DNA of 64,000 bases from Argentina anserina (Eukaryota; Streptophyta; Magnoliopsida; Rosales; Rosaceae): contig NC_065877.1 in the NCBI RefSeq assembly GCF_933775445.1, positions 36,158,694 through 36,222,693 of the forward strand, read 5' to 3'. This document shows positions 1-11,160 of this stretch, in pieces. Under the pieces are notes generated by a model, which did no database searches, was not told where the DNA came from, and was given only the letters and a program-made list of their open reading frames with translations. How positions within the stretch are numbered: the stretch's first letter is position 1; every line of letters begins with the position of its first letter. The position numbers and the translations under genes are program-made.

Positions 1-450
1 ATTATTGAATTTAAGTCTAAAATGAACTTGAGCCTTTGATATTATCTACATTAACAAAAAATGTAATTAATACCTAAATATAGCTGCTTTATTCAGAAAA
101 TAATAATGTGGCTGCTTAAAAGAAGAGAACTTTCTATTTATAAGGAATGAGGAAAGACTTTAAGCTACTGTCCTGACACTCTTCTCTGGTCTATTCAGCT
201 TTCTAGGAACCAACATTTCATATTGTTTATGAACCAGTAACAACATATGTGACCATAAATGTGACCCAAATGGTTTAAACAAAATTGTCTAGCCTCTAGT
301 TTCATAAATATATCTGACCTAGATATCTCCTAGGAAAAACCTACCTGGGTGGCAAAGACTTACGATGAAGAAGGCTTTGTACAGTTTCAACCTCCAGGAA
401 TAACTACGTTAAACTCAGGCTCACAATAGTTAAACAGGAATTTATCTTAC
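1..450. other. Left-edge stretch, probably 3' part of the glycosyltransferase gene
   Basis: This AT-rich stretch lies downstream of the last exon I could place for the minus-strand Core-2/I-branching gene. The C-terminal third of that protein is still missing, so the remaining exons should lie here or beyond the left edge. A short open stretch near 330-400 on the minus strand could be coding, but I could not match it to the family and do not call it. Confidence 0.4.
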
Positions 451-2488
451 CGCCAGTAATGTCTGAACATAATGCTCGTCTGGAATGCAATTGTGCTCCT
501 TGGAGTTATCAGCTGGCTGCAAAATTGCAGAAAAAATTCAGGAGACAAGTACAGTTTCTCTTGTAGAATATATTTGAATAACCTTATCTGTCAAGTCAAA
601 AATTAAGAAGGAAAATGCAATTCATATGTCAACTTGCTTGTTTTGGCGCAAGACTGCTATTATAAGGTAGCTGAGAGCCTGATGTGGTAATTGATTACGA
701 ATTTAGAATTGACGAGAAGTACTTACAACAGGACGGTCACGCCAAAACTCAGGTAACGACTTCCTCTGCATAATGGTCATACATAAAAGTGATAAAACAG
801 GTAAATATGAGGTTACAACAGGCACCCTGTAGGGGAATAATTTAGACTACATCTTTTGCAACAGTGAGTCAATAATTCAACGGCAATTTACCTTGCAATA
901 CAACTGAAACATAGGAAACACTGTATTGTCTTTCACTACAACCTCCGCATGCTTCCTAGTCAACACAACCCACTATAACAAAGAAATACAAGAATAAGCC
1001 AATCTGTAGAATAGTCAGAGTACAATACTAACGTCTTATTAGGTTTTCTTTTTAGTCTGTACAAAAATTTAGGAAGCAAATTATTCCAGAAATTTCCTTA
1101 CCTGAGATCCTTTTCTCCAGTTTTGTACAGGAATAATAGGATGCATTTTTGGATTGTAGCGGCCATCTTTTGTATCAGCAAAGCTGTTTCCATAAATTAA
1201 TAGTTAAACATACTTTTAAAGGTGATTACCGTAAAATGAAAACAACTCGACAACATTGGAAGACATAGTCCACAAACAAGTGGATAAAATGTCCGAGTTT
1301 GAAATGGATGTACAATATTCAGATGGAGCTCTGTACTAGGTGTAAAGTTATTTTTCACGAGTGACTCAGTTGCAGTCAGTAGACGAAATTAAAGTAGCCT
1401 TTTCATTTATTAATATAAAAAGGACTTGAAATGAAATAGTTTCAGCTTTCAACTATCAAGGAATGTGCAGACCAACTGATGGCTGCAGACCTTTGACAAT
1501 CATTTATTTCATATGTTCATTATAGCACTGCATATTTGAGTTGGTCCACTCACCTGTCTACAAAACTGGTTCTTGTTGACATGACATAGTCATATATATA
1601 GTTGAAATTGTAAAGAGGGATGCAGCTGAAAAGAAATCAAGTAACTGAAATACTGTTAGATAATGAACACTATCACGATTAATAAACACAATAAAGGAAC
1701 CAGCACAAATAAATCATCAAGCCAATCTTCACCTATCCGAAACAAAAGCAAAGCGTTGATTAAGAGGATCCTCAAGCGCATGTCTGAGCAATATCCGCTC
1801 TGCTTCAATCATAGTCGCCTCTCCCCAATCTACCTGGTATTGAACACATATAGCTAACTATAACAATCCCAATACAAAAACCACAGAAACACAAAACCAC
1901 ACTCACTGGCAAAACTCAAACCAAACTCCTCAACTTTACATATAGTAAAATGCACATCACACACCATATGTACATTGCATTAAACCAATTCAAGCCTCAC
2001 AAGTCACAACAAACATTACATTGCCAAATATCATGTATATGAAATAGAAAATGCCACCTGTATGCTATCATTGACTTGACGATTCCGAAAAAATTCTGAT
2101 CTGGTGGTGACCTTATTGAACAGAAATCCCGGCCTGGAGTGCACATAAATCGAAAACTTACTCTCTCCACCCTGCAAAACCATTAAAAACCAAACCTTTC
2201 AAGTAAAAATCACAACTTTCAAGTAAAAATCACAACTTTGAATCCATTTTTCACCTGAAAGAAAACATCCCAGAGCATATCCAACGGCAGCCGATTGCGT
2301 GCGATGAACAAGAAGGCAATCTTGGGCCGTTGGATTGATGTCATCATCTGGGGACGAATTGAAGCGAGAGTCATAACCCGAGAGAAGTGAGTGTGCATAA
2401 GAAGGACCAATGTCCCAAAACACAAGCACATCAAAACCAAAGCGAACAGCTTGCGCTTCCACTTGAACTGTGACTTTGGTCGCTTCAT
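451..2488 (-). CDS. Core-2/I-branching enzyme-like (BC10-type) glycosyltransferase, 5' part
   Basis: Minus-strand exons are 2255-2488, 2058-2171, 1733-1833, 1554-1625, 1102-1183, 892-972, 727-765 and 451-516. All have GT-AG borders and they join in one frame for 263 codons. The product starts MKRPKSQFKWKRKLFALVL, a short basic cytosolic tail followed by a hydrophobic signal anchor at about residues 12-32, as in a type II Golgi membrane protein. It continues with family blocks such as RPKIAFLFIARNRLPLDML, VDWGEATMIEAERILLRHAL and NCIPDEHYVQTLLA. The family is the plant DUF266/Core-2 branching group (GT14-like), related to rice BC10, which acts in cell-wall or proteoglycan glycosylation; substrate is unknown here. 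The C-terminal exon(s) are not placed, so the gene is partial. The smallest exon is 39 nt. The other open frame over exon 1 (from 2507) is a shadow. Confidence 0.85.
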
Positions 2489-4689
2489 TGTTGACCCTCT
2501 TGTGCATTCACCACAAGATTAGAGCTTCAGCCAAGTTGGAGAAGAAGAAGCTGTGGAGGTGAAGCATCGTCATTGCTTCCACGTGAAGAAGGACCAGACC
2601 AGATCCCACCCAAGTTTGAAGCTCTCAGCTTTTTGAAGTGGGTTTGAAATTCTCGCGAGAATATGATGAGAATGGACCCGGAAGAAGATGGGAAACTTGA
2701 ATCAGCGGCTCGCTCTCAGTGGAGGTGCGGTTTCAATTTGTTTTTGGGTAGTGAAGTTGTGATGTGTTTTTCCTAGTTGCTTGTGATGTTGGGCTACTTG
2801 GGTATAGAGAATCTTACTTGTAATGACAGTTTTGATGAGCACTTTCGTCAGTCCACACCGTAGCATGTGTCCCTTTTTCGAGCATTATTTGGTGAAGTGA
2901 CACAATCTCACGGAGTGAGTAGAAGAATGGTTTCCGGTTTTTTAGGCATTCTATTTTTGTAATGGTCACGTATTGCCGAGTCGTTTTTTTTGTTATAAAA
3001 ATTTTTAGTAAGAACTTGGTTACGCTATACCATCATCGTCGGGTCATACTCACGATCTTAATTTTGAAGGACTTACAACCGACATGTACATGTCACACAT
3101 CCCTTAGGTATGGATTTCCCCAGGAGAATTTACATATCGCGAGCTAACGAGATATGCTGACAGTGGGTATCAAACATGTGTAGTTGATACACCTCAAGTC
3201 CGCCTTTGCCAACTGAGGCAAACCTTGTTGGCACATTTTGCTCAGTCGTTTGTGAGTATGAAATTGTGATATCTGATTTTCTATGTAGTTTTTTGTATAA
3301 TTCATGTCACACATCTATTTAACGGTTAGACGTAAGTTGTATAATTGTTATTTCGACATTTGCTTCGTTCAAGAAATTTATGGAAATATGGATTACTAGC
3401 TTTGATAAGTTTTATTTCACATATGATTGATTATCTACTTTATACCATACACATGAAATCTATCTACCGGAAGTTGTTACAATGTTTTAATAATGTGTTG
3501 TTGGTGATAATGGACTTCATCATATGCAATAACTTAAATTAGGCAGGTACTGTACCACCAAATGCAAGCAATTGACTTCCAAATGAAGCAGTAGCTAAGG
3601 AAGGCGGATCTATAAGCAATGAACACGACGAACTTCAATAATGATCATGCGGCCAGGAGTATGATTTCTAAAATAATACAACCCAACATAATGAATCATC
3701 TAAATCAACAGTGTAAAATTACTTAATTACTGCTATTGAGTTCACATAAAAAAACATGAGCCTATTACCTCACTTTTTCTATACGGTTTGGTTTCAATTA
3801 CTCACTACTCGGTCCAGATGAGTGTCCTACATACAGTCCTAGCTAACTCTTTCTTGCTGACTCTGAATCAAGGAACCATGAACTTCATGGAAGCTTGACC
3901 CGTAAGGTTCTGGTATGGGGCTCATTTCTTTCACCAAAGCAAGTCTCAATACACAACATGAGAAGTCAATAAAATACACATTCGGATACGATGAATATAT
4001 AAGACACTAAATATGATAATCTGATTTTGACAATAATAGTAATCACTAATCAGAACTCAACTGGCAGAAGTCCACTGCAAAAGTGCAAATTATGAAATCC
4101 TACACCATGATCTCAGACTCAGAGAAAACGGATATGAGAACACTCTCATCCAAATTGTATAATGCATAACCTGTATGCAGCTTGACAACTCTTTAGGCAG
4201 TAGCCCTTTTTTGCTAGCAGGAAAAAACTTAACTGATAAGAACAAACAAAATAGAAGTAAATTAAATGACCGACTACAACTACTTAGAAGTAACATCTTA
4301 AAAATAATAATTACAACACGAGTTGTGTCTAATTACTTAATGTAACGGAACTAATCCGTTATAATCCACTAACGGCAGCCTTGAATCCACTAAATTAGGT
4401 TTTCTCGAATCCACGAAAAGTTATGGAATCCATCAGGAAAATTGAGAGAACTCAAAAATTTTATAATATGAAAGATGTTTCATACGACCATAAGAGGTAA
4501 CTTAAATACTAAAACAAAACCCTAGGGCACTAACAAAATCTCATGGGTTAAAATAAAATAAAATCTAAAACAAATAAAATTCAAAATAAATTTGAAAACA
4601 CTAAAAACTATTTTTGAGAGCCTAAACGATGTCGGATGCTCGAAAAAGCACACACATCGTGGCAAAACAACAAGTTTGGTTTCTAGCGC
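2489..4689. other. Intergenic spacer
   Basis: About 2.2 kb with no coding exon that I can support. The first 200 bases hold the 5' leader and promoter side of the minus-strand glycosyltransferase. The rest is AT-rich with only short, unlinked open frames. No tandem repeat or element terminus was recognised. Confidence 0.6.
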
Positions 4690-7600
4690 CGTTCCCTTTC
4701 TGAAAATGTATCATTCGCCCTATTCTGAGCTCGTAGCCCAAACATGAACAATATCAGTCTTCCCTTTCTTGCATCGGTCCATTTGCTCTTTAATCCTTCG
4801 TGTTATCTGTTCTACATCAGTCTCATCCACTTCAGAAAAACTCGACCCTGAGCTATTATCAACAATAAAAGACTCAACCTCATGATACTCATGCAGATCA
4901 ACAACATTAAAAGAATTATAAATTCCCATAGAAGCAGACAGATCAATAACATAAGCATTGTCATTAATCCTCTTAAGTACATTGAATGAACCATACTTCT
5001 TTGGTTTTAGCTTGATGTAAGTACCAACTGGAAACCTCTCTTTCCTCATAAAAACCATGACTAAATCGCCATCTTGAAACACTTACACCCACCTATGGTT
5101 GTCAGCTCCAGATTTATACTTTGCCTTTGTATTTTCTAGTTTTTCTTTTATCTCCTCACAAACAGTTTGAACCTCTTCAGCCATCTTAACAACGCTTTAT
5201 TAACACCATGTTGTCTTGGTAATTTGGCTAAATTGACTACATGTCTTGGAACATAAGTATAAACCACAACAAAATGAGACTTACCAAGAGCACTATGCAC
5301 ATAATTGTTATAAGCAAACTCAATCTAGGGTAAAGTAAGATCCCACTGCTTAGGGGTTTATCTCCACACACTTCTAATCATGTTTCCCAAACTCATGTTG
5401 GTAACTTCAGTCTGCCCATATGTTTGAGGGTGAGCAGTAGTATTCCTTTTCAATGTTGTTTCAAACTGTTTCCACAAAGTAATCTAGAAGTGACTTAAGA
5501 ATTTTGTATCACGGTCAAAAGTAATAGTTTTAGGCACTCCATGCAAACGAACAACCTCCCTGAAAAACATTTTGTCAATGTATGCAGCATCTGCAGTCTT
5601 CTTACAAGCGATAACGTGAGTCATCTTGGAAAACCTATCCACCACAACAAAAACATAATCCACACCTCTTTGGGTTCATGGTAGTCCCAACACAAAATCC
5701 ACATAAACATCCTGCCAAATATCATCAGGAATAGGTAAAGGCATATAAAGACTAGTATTTTGGGACTGACCTTTAATCCTTTATATACCTGACAAATATA
5801 ACACTTCCTCACAATATTATTGACACCCCGCTTCAAATGAGTCCAATAATAGCGCTCCTCCAAGCTTGCAATTGTCTTATCTTTGCCCAAGTGACCACTT
5901 AACCTCTTTTATGCAAGTCTCATATAAGCTTTTCTCTAAGAGATGATATGGGCACACACAACTGATTTCCTCGAAACATATATTTTTCACTAATAAAGAA
6001 ACCAACAACTGATTGTTTCTTAATGACACATTGCTCCCAAACCTACTTAAAGTTTCCATCTGTCTCATATAATTCTTTCAAAAATTCAAAACCGATTACC
6101 TTTTGGGATAAAGTAATCAGCAAACTAGCTCGTTTGCTCAATGCATCTGCTACCTTATTGAGAGTTCCATATTTATGCTTGATCACAAAAGGGAATTTTT
6201 GCAGAAATGTTACCAATCTAATATGCATATTGTTCACATGCTTCTGGCTATTTATGAACTTCAAAGCATGATGGTCAGTGAACAAAATGAACTCCCTTTG
6301 AATCAAATAATGCTCCCATTGCCTTAGAGCCCTCCCCACAACATAAAACTTGTGGTCATAAGTACTCCATTTTTGACGAGCTTCACTCAATTTCTCAATG
6401 AAGAATGCAACTGCCCTCTTTTATTGAGATAACACATCTCTTACTCCTACTCCAACTCCACTAGCATCACACTCAACTTTAAATACTTTGGCAAAATTAA
6501 GAAGAGTTAAAACTGGTGCAGTACAAAGATTCTCTTTGATAAGCGCAAAGCTCTTCTCTTGTTCCTCACCCCAATGAAACTTGCTTTTCTTCATGCATTT
6601 AGTGATTGGTGCGGTGATTGAGCTGAAATCCCTCACAAAAAGCCTATAAAAAGGTAGCCAAACCATGAAAACTCCTCACCTCTGAAACTGTATTAGAAGC
6701 TGGCCACACTCTAATTGCACGCACTTTCTCCTCATCAATATGTATACCATCTTCTCCAACAACAAACCCTAAGAACAATAGCTTTTGGGTACAAAAAGTA
6801 CACTTCTTCAAGTTAATATACAACGTGTTAGCTTACAACACTTTCAGAACCTGTCTCACATGCTCCAAATGTTCATTCTTACCTCTACTATAACTAAGTA
6901 TATCATCAAAATAAACAACAACAAAAGATCCAATGAATGGACGAATAACGTGGTTCATAATCCTCATAAAAGTGATAGGGCATTGGACAACCCAAATGGC
7001 ATCACCAACCACTCATACAACTCATCTTTGGTGTTGAATGTTGTTTTACACTCATCTCCAGGTTTGACTCGGATATGGTGATATCCACTCCTCAAGTCTA
7101 TTTTTGAGAACCACTTCGACTCATTTAACTCATCAAACATGTCTTCGAGGCGTGGAATGAGGAACCTATACTTGATAGTTATCTTGTTAATAGCCATGCT
7201 ATCCACACACATCCTCCATGTTCCTCCTTTCTTAGGCACCAATAAGACCATAACTGCACATGGACTCATACTCTCTCTAATGAACCCCTTCCTCAACAGA
7301 TCTTCAACAATCTCCTGTATTTCACACTCCTTAGGGCTCATTATGTAATGTTGTAGATTCGATAAACTAGCTCTTGGGATAAAGTAAATATGATGTTGGA
7401 TGTCCCTCATGGGAGGAAGTTTGTTGGGAATCTCATCATAAATTAACTCTTTAAACCCCTCCAACATCTCTAATACCTCCTTAGAAACCTCCCCACATTG
7501 CTTCTCTACTGCCATTAAACCCTTAACCACTATAGGAAAAAATGGTTTTGGATTCTTTGAAGACATCATTAAGCTTGTACTCATTGTTGGTAATGGTAAG

Positions 7601-8300
7601 GAAACTCGAAGTCTCCTTTTTGGAACCATTAGAAGTGTTTGTGTGAGCCATCACAATCTTGTGCTGATTCCAAGTAAACAACATTACATTATGTCATTAT
7701 TTATGCCCTTGTGAGTAACATCTAGATCATACTGTCAAGGTCTCCCTAACAGTATATGACAAGTATCCATATCAATCACATCACACATAACCTAATCACG
7801 ATAGTGCTTTCCAATTAAGATAAGAACTCTACATGACATTGTGGCTTCAGCTTGAGGACCTTTCTTTACCCAACCCAGCTTGTAAGGTCTAGGGTGAAGT
7901 TGTGTAGGAAATTTCATAAAATCCACCAGTTTATGCAACACAAAATTCTCACAACTTCCATTGTCTATAATTATCTGACATACCTTGTTATTCACTGAGC
8001 AGACAGAATGAAATACGCTGTGTCGTTGGCTTTCCTCCCTCGGTGCTAGCATGACTCTTTGTAACATCAAAGTAACTCTCTCCAGCCTTTCTTCGATAGC
8101 AAACTCAGCCCCACAGTAATCATCATCTTTTCTACCCTCTTCCTCTTCATCGTTCTCTCATTCATTCTCTACTAAATTCACCTTCTTTCTTTATGGACAA
8201 ACATTAGAATGATGACCAGGTTTCTTGCAACGATAACAAACATCTCAAAAAGGTTTATCATAAGGATTCGTCTTCTGGTTCTGATTAGGTTCACGGTCTT
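4690..8300 (-). mobile_element. Degenerate Ty3/gypsy retrotransposon, internal coding region
   Basis: On the minus strand the gag-pol order is intact although broken by stops and frame shifts. A CCHC zinc knuckle lies near 8190-8240 (CYRCKKPGHHSNVC, then a stop). A retropepsin-like block is at 7792-8070, where the active-site triplet reads DNG instead of D[ST]G. Reverse transcriptase spans 7629 to about 6670, with the MPFGLSNA motif and a YFDD catalytic box near 6900-6925. RNase H follows at 6043-6660, the integrase HHCC zinc finger at 5621-5890 ([19 protein letters not shown]), and the integrase C-terminal domain at 4720-5082. This pol order (RT-RH-INT) is that of Ty3/gypsy. I see no LTR, primer-binding site or target duplication, so the copy is a truncated, inactive fossil. 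Confidence 0.88.
6421..7629 (-). pseudogene. Broken gypsy reverse transcriptase / RNase H segment of the element
   Basis: The longest surviving open stretch (6964-7629) carries the RT fingers and palm start, with [32 protein letters not shown] and MPFGLSNA. The frame is lost just after that, but the YFDD box continues in another frame near 6900-6925. The segment to 6421 holds the thumb and RNase H junction ([24 protein letters not shown]). Several frame changes make it non-functional. It belongs to the gypsy element described above. Confidence 0.8.
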
Positions 8301-8344
8301 TCCAGCAGCCTTGCTACTTTCTCCTGTCTTGACAAGAATGACAG

Positions 8345-8622
8345 TACTCTAATATCAATCTCTAATATTTATGACGTTGACAAACGCCGTAGATTTGAAA
8401 ACTTTCCATGGCGTTTACAAACACCATTAAAATAGTACTACTATAGCGTTTTCAGAAACGCCGTAAAAATTTATGGCATTTTAGAAAAGCCGTGAAAATT
8501 ACAGAAATTCGATGGCGTTTCTAAAACATGACTTTTGTTTTGAAATTGGGACTCGAAAATTCAATGGTGTTTTTTTAAATGACATGTTTTAAATACCATT
8601 GAAGGATATATGTATAGTAGTG
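8345..8622 (-). mobile_element. CACTA-like transposon terminus with subterminal repeats
   Basis: Read on the minus strand from 8622, the block starts CACTACTATACATATATCC and then holds many degenerate copies, in both orientations, of a GGCGTTT / AAACGCC motif (for example at about 8378-8386, 8408-8416, 8445-8462, 8475-8490 and 8510-8525). A terminal CACTA followed by dense short subterminal repeats of this kind is typical of En/Spm-like (CACTA) elements. I could not find the partner CACTA end, so this is either one end of a larger element or a short damaged derivative lying against the gag end of the gypsy fossil. Confidence 0.5.
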
Positions 8623-8819
8623 GCAGTGATATGATAACTAGTGCCTGCATTATTTTGGATTATTGTGGTACATTGAACTTCTTCTATTTTAAACAATCTA
8701 AAAGAAAAATAAAGATAAGAGGGGAATCAACTCCTTATCTTCCAACTCATAAGCCAAAAGTAACTAAATAATGGCTAATTCAACATTATGTTGTTGTAAT
8801 GAAAGATAATAAAATTCTT

Positions 8820-8837
8820 ATATATATATATATATAA
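8820..8837. repeat. (TA)n microsatellite
   Basis: A run of alternating T and A of roughly 18-20 bases in AT-rich intergenic DNA. Confidence 0.9.
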
Positions 8838-8954
8838 TATTCAATAAGTATGGACATAGCTGATCTTTCCTCTAAAATGATTTAGATTTGGGAATAAAAT
8901 TCTCAACTAATCATAAAATTTGTGAAGAGATTGAAAACGTTGTTTGTCACATCT

Positions 8955-10080
8955 TTATTTATAGATCGAGGAAGAGATGAAATTGCAAGTATATGAATTT
9001 TATTGTGACTTAAACAATCAAATCGTTTTATTCTCAACGTCAATATAATTTGCCTTCAGATTTACGAATTTCAAAACTTTCATCCAAAATAACATATTTC
9101 ATCATTGATCTAAAACTAATCTTAAACGATGATAATCAAATCCTTTTTTTTTTGCTTGAGAGATCGAGAGAGTGATGAAATTGCTGACATATGAACTTTA
9201 TTGTTACTCAAACAATTAAATTGCATTACTCTCAGCTTAAATATAACTTTTTCTTAATTCTATGAATTCCAATACTTTCATCCAAAACAACATACTTTAT
9301 TATTGGTCTAAATTTAATCTTAAACGATGATAGTCAAATCCTATTTTTTTAGACACACAAACCTTGGTTTACAACTATTTGAAGACCCCACATTTGCAAG
9401 CTAAAGACTCAGCATGCAAAGCCAATTTTAAACTTTGAAGACATATATAAAACATATATGAAAGCTAAGGGAAGTTTTAGGAGATTGTATACTATAAATC
9501 CAAATTTACACACAAGGAATAGTGTATGTACCTTTAAGCGACAGATTAAGGAGCTATCTTAAGCTTCTTTTACTATGCTATAGCAAGCGTGCAACAATAA
9601 TGATGTAATATGAAAGCTAATGAAAGCTTTAGGAGTTTATATGATGGTTGTTGGGCTAGACCCCAACTTTCTCAAATTTCATACGAGTGATGTGTGAAAT
9701 AAGTCTTCGTTCATTAACTTTAAGAAACATTGACCCTAGTTACAGCTAGCAATGATTGTTGAAACTTTCATATTTTATGTCTTTATATTATTGAAATATT
9801 TTATGAATTTAAGTGTTTCCCCTCAAAATTTGTAGTTCTAAATTATTAAACTCCTCATAAGCTCCATATGAGGGTTGTTATTGTTATTTTGTGTGGAATA
9901 TATGGTCTATGCATATGAATATTTATTATTATTCAAACAATCAAATCACATTACTCTCGTCTTCAATATAACTTGTATTTAGACTTTAGTTATACGAATT
10001 CCAAAACTTTCATTGAGAACAGTCATGGCTCTAAATTTGATATACACCGATTCAATTATCTCTCATACTCTTTCTTCATA
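8955..10080. repeat. Three diverged copies of a ~185 bp AT-rich repeat
   Basis: Copy A (about 8955-9150) and copy B (about 9155-9350) are adjacent and share the order GATGAAATTGC, ATATGAA-TTTATTGT, AAACAAT-AAAT, TCTCA, ACGAATT or TGAATTCC, ACTTTCATCCAAAA, and TCTTAAACGATGATA-TCAAATCCT. Copy C (about 9905-10060) keeps the middle part (ATTATTCAAACAATCAAATC, TTACTCTCGTCTTCAATATA, ACGAATTCCAAAACTTTCAT). A and B look like a tandem duplication and C a separated, shortened copy. No open reading frame or terminal inverted repeat was seen. Confidence 0.75.
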
Positions 10081-10954
10081 ATTTATATGTTTAGACTCTA
10101 GAGAAGGTTGCAAATCTAATAAATAAACCACATGAGATATATGGTGTTGTGGAGGTTATGGGAAAAGAGGAAAAAGTTGGGCCTTTGGTCGTGTTTTATT
10201 GTTAGTTGTTTTTTGGAAACAATACTACATAATAACGTTTATCATATCTACTCACAATATCAGTGTTGTATCCGTAGACTTGTTTTCCATGTTTTCAAAA
10301 TCGAGTGCGCCGAACACGAATAACCTTTTCCATAACGCTTTTTAGATTTTTTTCATTAACAAAGTGTTATTTGTTTACCTCTCACACTCTTCTTTATATA
10401 GGGTGGGAAATGAGTGAATTGGTAAGTCCTTTAGTAGCCCAAAACATATTATGTATTTTGTTTGATAATATTGTCCATATTTACTATATATGTGCATGAA
10501 TGAATTGCAAGTTTAGATATTACTGATGGGAAATCTAGTCTTCGGATTCGTTCAATCACTCATGTCAACTATGCATACAACTTTGTGATAGATGCCATAG
10601 CTATTCCCACTCTCTTCTTCTTTTGCTATTTACTTTGATTACGTTACATATATATTAGAGGTTTTAAAGGTAAAATTCTTACATGTTCAGAGTTTTGATT
10701 CTCAATTATGTTAGCATCAATCTCAACCGTTGAATTCTAATTATTAATAACAACCAACGGTGAATATATTGTCAACCCATTAGAGTACCGGTATTTTGAG
10801 TACGTAAGAGGTTGCCGTTTTAAAGTTGTAATTCTCTTATTTGTGTCAGAAAAAAGTAATTTTCTCTTTTCACCCGGTTATACTGTCCTTTGGTGCATTC
10901 ACGTTTATACTGTGGAGGTAAAAAAATTTTACTCACTGATCGGTGAGTCATGGG

Positions 10955-10961
10955 TATATAA
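10955..10961 (+). promoter_or_regulatory. Possible TATA box of the gp210 gene
   Basis: TATATAA lies about 200 bases upstream of the gp210 start codon, in a suitable place for a plant core promoter with a leader of roughly 170 bases. The transcription start is not visible from sequence, so this is a positional inference. Confidence 0.35.
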
Positions 10962-11039
10962 TTGGCCTCAGAAAATCCAGGGCAATTACAAACTATTACT
11001 ACTTTCCTCTTCTACCTCACTGGCTCACTTCTTCTCCCA

Positions 11040-11097
11040 AAACCCTAAACCCTAATTTTTGGGTCTCTCTGATTCCTCCTCCTCTTTCAAACCCTAA
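11040..11097 (+). promoter_or_regulatory. Telo-box cluster (AAACCCTAA x3) upstream of gp210
   Basis: AAACCCTAA occurs at 11040-11048, overlaps a second copy at 11047-11055, and recurs at 11089-11097, all within about 120 bases of the gp210 start codon. Telo-boxes are known in plant promoters and leaders of housekeeping and proliferation genes. The cluster fits a broadly expressed nucleoporin. Confidence 0.55.
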
Positions 11098-11160
11098 GCT
11101 AATCTCACTTTCACTAGTATGCTAATCTCCCCTGAGCTCTAGTACTCGGCGCTGTTGAAG

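Larger units (their letters stand above)
8623..11035. other. Intergenic spacer before gp210
   Basis: AT-rich DNA with the repeat family above. Between copies B and C (about 9440-9660) a second short similarity recurs (GAAAGCTAAGGGAAGTTTTAGGAG and a diverged copy). The small open frames at 10132-10500 show no family features and are treated as chance. Confidence 0.55.

Noticed and set aside
2199..2507. 102 aa frame overlapping exon 1 of the glycosyltransferase
   Set aside because: The overlapping frame (2488 start) matches the Core-2 family and joins seven more exons; this one does not.
11040..11055. Interstitial telomere repeat
   Set aside because: Only two overlapping CCCTAAA units plus one more nearby; better explained as telo-box promoter elements.
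11155..11160. Upstream TTG start for gp210
   Set aside because: Plants start at ATG; the ATG at 11161 directly begins the signal peptide.
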